Shown here one piece after another: positions 1 to 6,982 of a DNA stretch of 14,464 nucleotides. Location: NCBI GenBank assembly GCA_030626465.1, contig DAOUOU010000057.1, positions 1 to 14,464 on the forward strand, given 5' to 3'. The stretch comes from Bacteroidales bacterium (lineage in GTDB: Bacteria; Bacteroidota; Bacteroidia; Bacteroidales; UBA10428). Below the pieces are notes generated by a model. The model was not told the origin of the DNA and made no database searches. It saw only the letters and a program-made list of their open reading frames with translations. The stretch's first letter is position 1, and the number at the start of each line of letters is the position of its first letter. The translations under genes and the position numbers were made by a program.

Positions 1-230
1 GATAGTCCTTTTTTCCAAGCATTGGTTTTGATATTCAAGGTACATTTTAATCCAACTCAAGTCAATTTTTGTATATTGGCGTTATGAACAAATTATTAAG
101 TTGTGCAACAGGCACACACAATATAAGCCATAGCTGGGACGCGACTTTGCGAAGTTTTGGCACATTTACTCAAAGTATTTTGTATCTTGACACGAAAACG
201 CTCCGAAAGCCGCTACGTTTCATATTGTGG
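1..230. other. Gene-free left edge
   Basis: I see no convincing gene here. The stretch is AT-rich with one GC-richer patch (about 140-220). A small hairpin, TGTGC-AACAG-GCACA, lies at 102-116. A GGCGTTATG string at 79-87 and CCGTTA at 233-238 resemble the GTTA boundaries of integron-type cassettes, but I found no partner site of the expected form, so this is only a resemblance. Confidence 0.4.
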
Positions 231-256
231 GACCGTTAATAGTCCCACAAAACGAA
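231..256 (+). repeat. Degenerate repeat, copy 1
   Basis: The sequence reads ACCGTTAA followed by AGTCCCACAAAACGAA (241-256). Related copies lie at 645-674 and 1373-1399. All three have a GTTA a short distance upstream of AGTCYCAMAAAACGAA, where M is A or C. This copy lies just upstream of the zinc-ribbon gene, and would fall inside its reading frame if the upstream ATG at 227 were used. Confidence 0.5.
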
Positions 257-274
257 CTTAAAAGCAGATTATCA

Positions 275-649
275 ATGGGAATGAAAATTTATACTAAATG
301 TCCATACTGCAAGGCTGAAATTTCTTTCTGGTCCTGGTCAAAGGATAAAGTGGAATTGAAAATGACTCAAAGTGATAAGATTGTATTAACATGCAAAAAG
401 TGTCATAAAATAAATAATTGTATTGTTGATGATTTTAGAGCCAAAGAAAGTAAGATAGCCATATTAGTTGGGGTAATTGTTTTTGCGATTGGTACACCTG
501 TTTTATTAGTTACACTTTGGGATTATATTTGGCTAACAGGATATTATAGAGTATTAGCGTTATTGACGATTATATTGATCCCAAGTACAATTTATGGCAT
601 TATAAATAAAAATGATCAGCGAAGAGTAAAGCTTTTTAATCAGAGTTAG
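275..649 (+). CDS. Small zinc-ribbon, two-TM membrane protein
   Basis: No named family is recognised. From the ATG at 275 the product is 124 residues. Two CxxC pairs, CPYC and CKKC about 28 residues apart, form a likely zinc-ribbon in the N-terminal half. Two hydrophobic segments follow, roughly 20 residues each, separated by a short aromatic-rich loop (WDYIWLTGYY), and the protein ends in a basic tail. It is probably an inner-membrane protein with the metal-binding domain on one face. An upstream in-frame ATG exists at 227, but its 16 extra residues are encoded by a repeat seen twice more nearby. I therefore prefer 275, or 281, which is six bases later. The neighbouring lipoprotein gene runs in the same direction 163 bp away, but nothing links them functionally. 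The gene is real with fair confidence; the function is unknown. Confidence 0.6.
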   Translation: MGMKIYTKCPYCKAEISFWSWSKDKVELKMTQSDKIVLTCKKCHKINNCIVDDFRAKESKIAILVGVIVFAIGTPVLLVTLWDYIWLTGYYRVLALLTIILIPSTIYGIINKNDQRRVKLFNQS

Positions 650-674
650 ATGAAAATCAGTCCCAAAAACGAAA
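645..674 (+). repeat. Degenerate repeat, copy 2
   Basis: GTTA at 645-648 overlaps the stop of the zinc-ribbon gene, and AGTCCCAAAAACGAAA follows at 659-674. It differs from copy 1 by one base in the 16-base core and by a longer gap after GTTA. Confidence 0.45.
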
Positions 675-812
675 GTTTGGAAATATATCTGCTATAGGTA
701 AAATATCTGTGTGTTTGCTACATACATATACTTGTTGGGTACAATTATTAAAAAATAGTAGCGTTTTATACATACATGAAATAGATCAATGCATAACCAT
801 ATCTTCGAAATC

Positions 813-1310
813 ATGAAAAGAATATTGTATTCACTTGTATTTATTTTGACTATTACTGCATGTCAAAAAGAAAAGAATAATTTGCCTGAACTGATGAGTA
901 ATTATATTAACACGAGCTTGTCATTGAATTCATTGACTTTGACAGAAACCACAAAAGGAGTCATTTGGATAAATAATTTATCAGAAAGCAAGTTTGAATA
1001 TCCGGCATATGTCAGTATTCATCTTTTTGACACGATTGGTAAAAAGGATTATTGTTCTAATATTTATTTAAATTCTAACGATTATTCAACAATTGAGAAC
1101 ATTGATCTGGTAAGCAATATTTCAATAAATGGATTATTAAGCTATAACAAATCAATAGAATTTAATAAGCTTTACTGGAATGATGGGATTCATTACAATG
1201 ATTTGCCTAAAACTTTATACAGATTGGGATTGGTCATTCAGGTACTTGAACCATTGAATCCGGGAAACATGATTCAGTCAACATATGAATTCATCGAAAA
1301 GAAAGAGTAA
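813..1310 (+). CDS. Small lipoprotein of unknown function
   Basis: From the ATG at 813 the product is 165 residues and opens with MKRILYSLVFILTITACQKE. This is a lipoprotein signal peptide with lipobox ITAC and the acylated cysteine near residue 17. The ATG at 789 adds eight polar residues in front of the signal and is unlikely to be the start. The mature part is acidic-to-neutral, rich in Asn, Ser, Ile and Leu, with alternating hydrophobic residues that suggest a beta-rich fold. No catalytic motif or named domain is recognised. It should be anchored to the outer or inner membrane on the periplasmic side, or exported to the surface. The gene stands alone: 163 bp separate it from the upstream gene and the next features downstream are a repeat and an insertion sequence. 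The coding call is fairly firm; the function is unknown. Confidence 0.65.
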   Translation: MKRILYSLVFILTITACQKEKNNLPELMSNYINTSLSLNSLTLTETTKGVIWINNLSESKFEYPAYVSIHLFDTIGKKDYCSNIYLNSNDYSTIENIDLVSNISINGLLSYNKSIEFNKLYWNDGIHYNDLPKTLYRLGLVIQVLEPLNPGNMIQSTYEFIEKKE

Positions 1311-1372
1311 AACTGCACGAAACATGCTGTAAAATGCATCCCGCCAGCGGCAGGACGACATCTTATAGCCGA

Positions 1373-1399
1373 ACCGTTAAATAAGTCTCACAAAACGAA
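1373..1399 (+). repeat. Degenerate repeat, copy 3
   Basis: ACCGTTAA at 1373-1380 is followed by AGTCTCACAAAACGAA at 1384-1399. The core differs from copy 1 at one base. It lies 62 bp after the lipoprotein gene, in the 123 bp gene-free stretch 1311-1433, which also has a GC-rich patch (about 1338-1352) and no other feature I can support. Confidence 0.5.
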
Positions 1400-1433
1400 G
1401 CTTTCAAATTATTGTTATCAATATTTTTTTACC

Positions 1434-1511
1434 CTAGTGTTTGATACTTATAAATAACTCTATTTTGCTTGATGATAAGAACATATTACAAAATGTGATA
1501 TCAAACACTAG
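1434..1511. repeat. 13-bp perfect inverted repeat, possible MITE
   Basis: CTAGTGTTTGATA at 1434-1446 is matched exactly in reverse complement by TATCAAACACTAG at 1499-1511. The arms are 52 bp apart. Each arm contains a TA two bases from its outer end, so the structure reads as a 72-bp core (1437-1508) with 10-bp inverted ends flanked by TA, the layout of a Tc1/mariner or IS630-type miniature element. An inner ATTTTG/CAAAAT pair could extend a hairpin. It lacks a U-tract, so it is a poor terminator. The right-hand TA is where the IS630 element is inserted. The arms do not match the ends of that IS630 element, so it is not simply its derivative. Confidence 0.5.
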
Positions 1512-1542
1512 TATGGCGTTCTATAAATAACATATCATATAA
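1511..1542 (+). repeat. IS630 left terminal inverted repeat
   Basis: It pairs with 2704-2735 at 23 of 32 positions, in conserved blocks GTA, CGTTCT, AAATA and CATATAA. The transposase stop codon (minus strand, 1537-1535) lies within it. Confidence 0.8.
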
Positions 1543-2671
1543 CAGTTAAGTCTTCCATTTTGTATTGCCATTTGAATACTACAGGTTCTTCATTGATAGC
1601 GTTGATACCCTGATAAATCCTGTCAATGAGTTCCTTTTTACTATCCACACGGATATGCCTAAGAAAGGAACGGGCTATCTTACTGAAAAACATTTCTATC
1701 ATATTAAGCCAGGAGCCATGCTTAGGAGTGAAGACAAACTCAAAACGACCTGGTTTTTTAAGCAACCATGCCTTTGTTTCTTTAGAAATATGTGATGAAT
1801 GGTTATCTAATATCATTCTGATCTTCCAGTCACTCGGGTATTGTTTATCCACCTCAGTTAAGAATTCGATGAATTCTCTGCTTCTGTGTCTGTCCCGGAC
1901 CAAGGGAATCACTATACCAGTATGTAAATCAATACCTGCAAGCAAACTTACCGTACCTAACCGTTTATATTCATAATCTCTTTGTAAGGCAGGGTGCTTT
2001 CCCACTACCGGTTGTAACTGTGGAGCAATATTTTTTATTGCCTGTATACCAGGCTTTTCGTCATACGATACAGTGGTGGTTTTACGTATTTCATCTGATG
2101 GACTTTCATTGATTAATGCTATCTCTTTATATACTTGTAACACATTTGCCATTTTTGCTTCAAACTCAGGATCGCGTTTCTCCAAATAATAACTGACCTT
2201 GTGGGGTTTGATATTTCCCTGGGATAAGATCTTATTCAATACACCTTTGTCAATTTTAGAGAGCATCTCATGGCCTGTCTGTTGGCAATTCGTACGTATA
2301 TGTTGCTTCAACAGACTATAGGTCCATGTTTCATTGGCATAACCCAGTTCCTTGGGAGACTGGCAGGCTACCGAGAGAACCCAACTTTTTGCATCATCGG
2401 TTATCTTCGGCTTTACACCCCGGCCCGGAAGGTCTTTCAAGGCTGTAATAGCTCCAAAGGCAATAGCTTTGTTAATACAACGATCCACCAATGGACGATT
2501 CGTGTTCAAGCTCTGGGCCATACTGGTAATAGTCTGTCCTTCCATGTATTGCAACAATATCTTAGCACGTATTACTTCCCGGTGAGGGGCAGTCTGACTC
2601 CTGGATATGGTCAATAATTTTTCCAATTCCACAGGATTAACAACTAATTTTGGTTTCTTTGTAGTTCGCAT
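1535..2671 (-). CDS. IS630-family DDE transposase
   Basis: A 378-residue transposase that cuts and pastes the surrounding element at TA targets. The N-terminal region (about 30-75) is a helix-turn-helix DNA-binding segment of the homeodomain-like type, with a second helical region at about 105-150. The catalytic DDE core follows: D204 in SYDEKPG, D289 in MILDNHSSH and E326 in GSWLNMIEMFFSK. The HGSWLN-x-x-E motif is a strong IS630 signature. Length and domain order fit a full-length family member with no frameshift. The ATG at 2671 is the first in frame inside the element, 64 bp from its right end. A hairpin overlaps the start (see 2670-2695). The gene runs opposite to the neighbouring transposase. 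Confidence 0.95.
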   Translation of the reverse strand: MRTTKKPKLVVNPVELEKLLTISRSQTAPHREVIRAKILLQYMEGQTITSMAQSLNTNRPLVDRCINKAIAFGAITALKDLPGRGVKPKITDDAKSWVLSVACQSPKELGYANETWTYSLLKQHIRTNCQQTGHEMLSKIDKGVLNKILSQGNIKPHKVSYYLEKRDPEFEAKMANVLQVYKEIALINESPSDEIRKTTTVSYDEKPGIQAIKNIAPQLQPVVGKHPALQRDYEYKRLGTVSLLAGIDLHTGIVIPLVRDRHRSREFIEFLTEVDKQYPSDWKIRMILDNHSSHISKETKAWLLKKPGRFEFVFTPKHGSWLNMIEMFFSKIARSFLRHIRVDSKKELIDRIYQGINAINEEPVVFKWQYKMEDLTVI

Positions 2672-2695
2672 CTTTGATTGGTTTTACCAAAGATA
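2670..2695 (-). promoter_or_regulatory. Hairpin and promoter-like box at transposase start
   Basis: ATCTTTG and CAAAGAT form an inverted repeat at 2670-2676 and 2688-2694. In the minus-strand transcript the distal arm runs into the start codon (CAAAGATG), so a fold would partly hide the translation start. The other arm contains TATCTTTG (2695-2688), an exact match to the Bacteroidota -7 consensus TAnnTTTG, but it is only 16 bases from the ATG and has no clear -33 TTTG. A competing TTGGT/ACCAA pair lies inside. It may limit transposase expression; this is inference. Confidence 0.4.
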
Positions 2696-2703
2696 CGAAA
2701 TAT

Positions 2704-2735
2704 TTATATGTAATACTATTTGAAGAACGTTCTAC
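2704..2735 (-). repeat. IS630 right terminal inverted repeat
   Basis: The partner of 1511-1542. It lies upstream of the transposase start and is followed by the TA duplication at 2736-2737. Confidence 0.8.
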
Positions 2736-2740
2736 TAGTT

Positions 2741-2758
2741 AGGGATGTTCGTAAGTAA
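2741..2758 (+). repeat. Second IS, left terminal inverted repeat
   Basis: It matches 4384-4401 inverted at 14 of 18 positions, with the identical blocks AGGGAT, TTC and AGTAA. Confidence 0.75.
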
Positions 2759-2797
2759 TGAAATCTTTTGATATTCAATTAGATAAGACATAGTATC

Positions 2798-2854
2798 TTA
2801 AAGAAAAAACCCCAAAAAGGCGTCCAAACCTTAAAATTCGGGGTAATTCTTTAA
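2798..2854 (+). promoter_or_regulatory. Leader stem-loop before transposase
   Basis: TTAAAGAA (2798-2805) pairs with TTCTTTAA (2847-2854), and ACCCC (2809-2813) pairs with GGGGT (2840-2844), giving a two-part stem with a small internal bulge and a 26-nt loop. It ends seven bases before the transposase ATG. In this position it could block readthrough from outside promoters or restrict ribosome access, a common device in insertion sequences. No clear TAnnTTTG promoter is visible near it. Confidence 0.5.
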
Positions 2855-2861
2855 AACAACT

Positions 2862-4220
2862 ATGAGAAAAGTACAAAGAATTTACCAGACCACCCAAGAA
2901 ATTAACTTTCATTCTCCACAAAAAGAGTTTTCACTCTATTGGAATTCATTTCTTGAATCAGAATTGGGAAGAGTTTATCAATCTATACCCTGGAAAGAAC
3001 TTGCAAAGTCTTTAAAAATAAAGGAGTTTAGAAAAGGGCCAACACGAATGTTTAGTCCACAAGGCATGCTTGCCTTAATGTTCTTGAAGTCTTATGTTGA
3101 CTGTTCAGACAGAAAGCTGATAGAATACCTTAATGGCAATATAGATTTTCAATTGTTTTGCGGTATTTTCTTAGGGACAGAGAGGATCACTAACTTTAAA
3201 ATAGTTAGTGATATACGCACCTATTTATCTTCCAGATTAGATGTAAAAAAGAGTCAAAAAGTATTAGCAGGGTTCTGGAAACCTTATATCAGCCAGAGCA
3301 ATATTATGCTAGAGGATGCTACTTGTTATGAAACCTCGATGCGTTTTCCTACCAATGTCAAATTGCTTTGGGAATGTACCGATTGGAGTTATGGTCAGCT
3401 AAAAAGAATGTGCAAATCGCTGAAAATAAGAACTCCACGGAGCAAATACCTGGAACAAAAGGAGAAATACGCAGTTTATAGTCGTAAGCGCAAGAAGCTT
3501 CGTAAGCAGACCAGGGTACGCACTCGAAGTCTATTGTACCTGCTTAAAAAGCTAGTTGTTTTACTAGATCAAATCGAGCAGCAACATCAGAATCAATTAT
3601 CCATGCCCGATAAGTATTATACCCGCTTAAAAACCATTAAGCAGGTACTTAGGCAACAGCAAGAAATGTTTAAAACCGGAAAAAGTGTTTCTGACAGGAT
3701 TGTAAGTATTGCAAAATCGTATATCCGCCCCATTGTTCGAGGTAAAGAAGTAAAAGGTGTTGAGTTCGGAGCCAAAGTGAATATGATCCAGTTTGATGGA
3801 ATCAATTTTATTGAAAACCTGGATTTTAATGCTTTTCATGAAGGAATTAGACTTCCAAAATCCATCCGATATGGGCGAGAACTTTTTGGAAAAATATCCC
3901 ATATATCTGCCGATGATATTTATGCTACTAATGCAAATAGAAAATATTGTTCCTCTCAGCTAATCACCCATAATTTCAAGCGTAAGGGCCGAGCTGGGAA
4001 ACATGAAGAGCATCGAAAAATTATTGCATATGAGTTGCGAAAAGAACGTGCTACCCGTATGGAAGGTAGCTTTGGAACCGAAAAGGAATACTATGGTTTA
4101 CAGAAAATTAAAGCAAGAACCAGAGAGAATGAGATTTTGTGGATCTTCTTTGGAGTCCATACAGCTAATGCCGTAAGAATAGCTAAAAGACTAGCCCAGA
4201 TACATCTGAAAGCAGCATAA
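2862..4220 (+). CDS. DUF772-type DDE transposase (IS1182/IS5-like)
   Basis: A 452-residue transposase. Residues about 62-102 (MFSPQGMLALMFLKS, then CSDRKLIEYLNGNIDFQLFCG) match the N-terminal DUF772 domain of IS5/IS1182-type transposases. Likely catalytic residues are D152 in MLEDATCYE, D351 in ISADDIYATN, and E401 in RMEGSFGTEKEYYGL. A long basic, helical insertion rich in Lys, Arg and Gln (about 180-275) separates the first two aspartates. The length fits IS1182-type members better than the shorter IS5 proteins, but family assignment by eye is uncertain. The ATG at 2862 sits just after the leader stem-loop, and the frame is uninterrupted. The gene ends 112 bp before a strong terminator that belongs to the element. 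Confidence 0.9.
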   Translation: MRKVQRIYQTTQEINFHSPQKEFSLYWNSFLESELGRVYQSIPWKELAKSLKIKEFRKGPTRMFSPQGMLALMFLKSYVDCSDRKLIEYLNGNIDFQLFCGIFLGTERITNFKIVSDIRTYLSSRLDVKKSQKVLAGFWKPYISQSNIMLEDATCYETSMRFPTNVKLLWECTDWSYGQLKRMCKSLKIRTPRSKYLEQKEKYAVYSRKRKKLRKQTRVRTRSLLYLLKKLVVLLDQIEQQHQNQLSMPDKYYTRLKTIKQVLRQQQEMFKTGKSVSDRIVSIAKSYIRPIVRGKEVKGVEFGAKVNMIQFDGINFIENLDFNAFHEGIRLPKSIRYGRELFGKISHISADDIYATNANRKYCSSQLITHNFKRKGRAGKHEEHRKIIAYELRKERATRMEGSFGTEKEYYGLQKIKARTRENEILWIFFGVHTANAVRIAKRLAQIHLKAA

Positions 4221-4331
4221 TTAATTTACAATCTGATAGAGAAGTGCTACCTGATATGGAAGAGGTATGTTTAAAAAGCTGATTTTTAGACCTCAATTGG
4301 GAAATGAAACAACTTTTGAGACTAAAAAACG

Positions 4332-4371
4332 AAAAAGAGTAAAATCTCATGAATGAAATTTTACTCTTTTT
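4332..4371. terminator. Bidirectional rho-independent terminator
   Basis: AAAAAGAGTAAAAT (4332-4345) and its exact reverse complement at 4358-4371 form a 14-bp stem with a 12-nt loop, starting with A5 and ending with T5. It therefore has a U-run in either direction. On the plus strand it would end the transposase transcript. On the minus strand it would stop transcripts leaving the GH35 gene, whose stop lies 80 bp away. It lies inside the insertion sequence. Confidence 0.75.
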
Positions 4372-4383
4372 AAAAATTATGTC

Positions 4384-4401
4384 TTACTACTGAAAATCCC
4401 T
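4384..4401 (-). repeat. Second IS, right terminal inverted repeat
   Basis: The partner of 2741-2758, followed by the AGTT duplication at 4402-4405. The remaining bases to 4450 are a short AT-rich gap with no feature. Confidence 0.75.
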
Positions 4402-4450
4402 AGTTACATCTGCTACCTCATAAGTCGATTTTCTCATTTGTTTTAAAAGC

Positions 4451-6913
4451 TTAATAAATTTTGAGAAGCGCTTTATATTCAGGCACAACTTCTATACTAT
4501 TTATTTTTAGTACCTGGTTATTATTGGTAAAATCCGGAATTTGATCTGCTTTAAAATCCTCATAATAAGAGGCGTTCTCGTATAATGGTCTGAAATAAAA
4601 TGTAAGTTTTTTTTCACCAGGTTCATTCATCATAGTTCTTAATCCGATTTCCCAGACAGATCCGTTATAAAAATTATCAACTGCGAGCCTCCCGTTGAGA
4701 AATCCCATACCCGTATCACCCATATAGTCGATCTGAAGAATCAGATCATTCACACTTTCCGGCATTTGATCAGGGATGTTCACAGACAATTTGTTCCTGT
4801 CGATTTCTTTCACATCTATCTTCAATTCTGACTCAGACAATTCAATCTGGTAGCTCGAGAATAGATCTATACTCCCGGAAGACATTTCAGCCATTTTTTC
4901 ATTACTCTGCATGTTATACTCATCTTTCGGATAGATCTGAAAGTGAACACGATTTTTGCCTGTTTGCAGAAACTTTATGAAATCCTTTTCCTGAATTACC
5001 GTTGCATCAGAGAATACAACAAAAGTCTTGCTGTCCTTTTTCAGCAACCATGATTTTTCAGCTTGTTCTCTATTGATAACAAGGACTTGAATTGTGGAAC
5101 CATCGGATTTACCAAATACAAACTCCACAGCATTTGAAGCATCGCAACGTATCAGCCAGCGATTATCGTTTTCATCAACCACACACGATGATCCGTTGAG
5201 AATAACACCCTTTTGCCTGGACACGGAAAATTCAGGCTGTATTCCTTCGGGCGCAAAGAATACGTAGAATTGTGTATTTGAATTGCTGAAATGGAGTAAT
5301 GGTTGCGCAGTCGCATACTGTATAGTGACTCCCCCCAAATCAAAGTTAAAGGGAAAGATCATGTTCTCTTCACTTGGTAAATTGAATCCGTCCGATTCAG
5401 GAATTCTTACCTCCCCGTTATTTGTATTAACAGTAAAACTGATGTTTTTAAATTCGTTTGTCTCCAAATGGTCCTGGTAATTGTGCATAAAAATAAAACC
5501 GGAACTTCCTTTTTTCCTTACAGAGTATCTGAGATCCTTGATATTCTCAGGTGATGATACCCTTTTATCTGGTAAAACAACTTCCATTGGAGCAAGTATT
5601 TCGCCAAAACTTTCAGTAAAATAATGAAGTACTTTTAATCTGTTGAATGATGGCTTAACCTGACCGTACTCACTGAGCGGGGCTTGAAAATCGTATGAGA
5701 TTTTCGGATAACCGTAAGCTTCATCACTATAGTAATTACTCTTACCGCGTGGAGTGGATCCTCCATGATACATGTAATAACCAATTCCGTTTGCACCGCT
5801 GCCTAAGAATCTGTTAATCAAAGCATCGAGACTCTTTGGGGGGACAGTGGGGCGGCGTGCATAAGTACACATGATCCCTCCACCAATCTCTGCTGCAATA
5901 ACCGGATAATCTATGGATTTATATCTCACAGGAGAATAGTCGGGGGTTTTTTGCAGATCCTGGTACAGATAAAGTGGTGAAAGCTCTATATCGGCCCATG
6001 TCGGAAACGGATAAGCTGATGTTACCGGGATACTCCCGTTCTCAATAATGGCAGCATAGCCCCAGCCTGTTGCAGTATACAAAGGCACATCCAATCCTGC
6101 CTTTATTGCAAGTGATTTTAGCACCTTCATGTGTTCATTGCCAAGTTCCTCATAGGGATTGTTTTCGTCAGCCATTCCAACTCCTTCCTGGGTCGCAGCC
6201 CTGTCCTGTTCTGCTACGGTAAAATCGTGAGGCTGTCCCGGATAAGTCAGGCCCCAGGGAGCCGCAGAATGTTGGTACTCATTCTCAATCTGTATGCCAA
6301 TTACCGGTCCTCCATCTTTAAAAAGCAATCCCTCCAATTGTTCTCCGATCTGTTGATATAAGCGCTCAACATGGAAAAGATATTCCTTATCGTTGGATCG
6401 GATAATAAGCGGTTTTCCCAAAAGCCAGTCGGGCAATCCTCCATTGCGAATTTCACCATGGCAAAAGGGCCCTATCCGGACAATAACATCTATATTATTC
6501 GCTTTACATAACTCAATGAATTTTCGTAAATTATTATCTCCCTGCCAGTTAAATTCACCTTCTTTCTCCTCGTGCATGATCCAAAACACATAGGTAGCTA
6601 TGGTATTGATTCTACCTGCCTTCATTTTATTGATTGATTCCTCCCAATACTTGTTTGGATATCTGGAATAATGAAATTCACCGGTAACAGGAATGAAAGG
6701 CTTATCATTCATCAACATATAATAGTTATTGAATGAAAAACTCTCATTTAAAAAGTTTGTTCCACCCAATTTCAGGTGATCATCATAAACATTTTTGTCA
6801 GGCCCTGTTATGTCGATCTGATAGCTATGACCTCCCTTTTGTGCATGCGTCGATAATATACCGATCAATAATAGCTGGATTTTCAAGATCAAAATCAAAC
6901 GCCATGTATTCAT
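4451..6913 (-). CDS. GH35 beta-galactosidase, secreted
   Basis: An 820-residue enzyme expected to remove terminal beta-galactose from galacto-oligosaccharides in the periplasm. A signal peptide (residues 1-24, ending THA before Q25) precedes the mature protein and shows no lipobox. The GH35 barrel begins near residue 70: TGEFHYSRYPNKYWEESI (77-94), the NTIATYVFW strand, and RIGPFCHGEIRNGGLPDWLL (146-165). The acid/base is E212 in GGPVIGIQIENEYQ. The probable nucleophile is E342 in VIAAEIGGG. Roughly 400 C-terminal residues form beta-rich domains typical of large GH35 enzymes; GDTGMGFLNGRL fits the jelly-roll found there. The ATG at 6913 gives the best signal peptide. It is the last gene of the galactan block, 69 bp after the GH-A gene. 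Some GH35 enzymes prefer beta-1,3 linkages, so the exact bond is not settled. Confidence 0.93.
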   Translation of the reverse strand: MNTWRLILILKIQLLLIGILSTHAQKGGHSYQIDITGPDKNVYDDHLKLGGTNFLNESFSFNNYYMLMNDKPFIPVTGEFHYSRYPNKYWEESINKMKAGRINTIATYVFWIMHEEKEGEFNWQGDNNLRKFIELCKANNIDVIVRIGPFCHGEIRNGGLPDWLLGKPLIIRSNDKEYLFHVERLYQQIGEQLEGLLFKDGGPVIGIQIENEYQHSAAPWGLTYPGQPHDFTVAEQDRAATQEGVGMADENNPYEELGNEHMKVLKSLAIKAGLDVPLYTATGWGYAAIIENGSIPVTSAYPFPTWADIELSPLYLYQDLQKTPDYSPVRYKSIDYPVIAAEIGGGIMCTYARRPTVPPKSLDALINRFLGSGANGIGYYMYHGGSTPRGKSNYYSDEAYGYPKISYDFQAPLSEYGQVKPSFNRLKVLHYFTESFGEILAPMEVVLPDKRVSSPENIKDLRYSVRKKGSSGFIFMHNYQDHLETNEFKNISFTVNTNNGEVRIPESDGFNLPSEENMIFPFNFDLGGVTIQYATAQPLLHFSNSNTQFYVFFAPEGIQPEFSVSRQKGVILNGSSCVVDENDNRWLIRCDASNAVEFVFGKSDGSTIQVLVINREQAEKSWLLKKDSKTFVVFSDATVIQEKDFIKFLQTGKNRVHFQIYPKDEYNMQSNEKMAEMSSGSIDLFSSYQIELSESELKIDVKEIDRNKLSVNIPDQMPESVNDLILQIDYMGDTGMGFLNGRLAVDNFYNGSVWEIGLRTMMNEPGEKKLTFYFRPLYENASYYEDFKADQIPDFTNNNQVLKINSIEVVPEYKALLKIY

Positions 6914-6982
6914 AATTTCTGAGTTTATTGCTTTATATTGTTAAATATCCCTGTTTTTCAATGCTATCTTCCCACAATCAAA

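Larger units (their letters stand above)
1511..2735 (-). mobile_element. Complete IS630-family insertion sequence
   Basis: A 1225-bp element with one transposase gene. The left end reads GTATGGCGTTCTATAAATA (from 1511) and the right end, read inward on the minus strand from 2735, reads GTAGAACGTTCTTCAAATA. They agree at 23 of the first 32 positions. The element is flanked by TA at 1509-1510 and at 2736-2737, the two-base duplication expected of the IS630/Tc1-mariner group. Both junctions read CTAG, which fits the CTAG target preference known for IS630. With ends, target duplication and an uninterrupted transposase all present, it is probably intact and could be active. Confidence 0.9.
2741..4401 (+). 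mobile_element. Complete IS1182/IS5-like insertion sequence
   Basis: A 1661-bp element with one transposase. The left end AGGGATGTTCGTAAGTAA (2741-2758) pairs with the right end at 4384-4401, read inward as AGGGATTTTCAGTAGTAA, at 14 of 18 positions. AGTT occurs immediately outside both ends (2737-2740 and 4402-4405), giving a 4-bp target duplication. Shifting the boundary one base inward gives a 6-bp duplication, TAGTTA, so the exact edge is ambiguous by one base on each side. The element carries its own leader hairpin and a 3' terminator. It starts only five bases after the IS630 element, so the pair forms a tandem insertion. Confidence 0.85.

Noticed and set aside
80..240. True integron attC site
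   Set aside because: GTTA-type boundaries are present, but no matching RYYYAAC box with foldable arms was found and no integrase is in view.
1565..2617. Plus-strand open frames opposite the IS630 transposase
   Set aside because: They are overlapping antisense frames with no domain pattern, fully covered by a gene with clear catalytic motifs.
26..2778. 13-bp direct repeat TTTTGATATTCAA at 26-38 and 2766-2778
   Set aside because: The flanking bases do not match, the string is AT-rich, and the second copy lies inside the insertion sequence. Chance is the simplest explanation.
3617..3902. Minus-strand open frames inside the second transposase
   Set aside because: Antisense shadows of the DDE transposase gene; no signal or motif.
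5152..6915. Short open frames within the GH35 gene on both strands
   Set aside because: Short, motif-free, and embedded in a continuous gene with GH35 catalytic residues.
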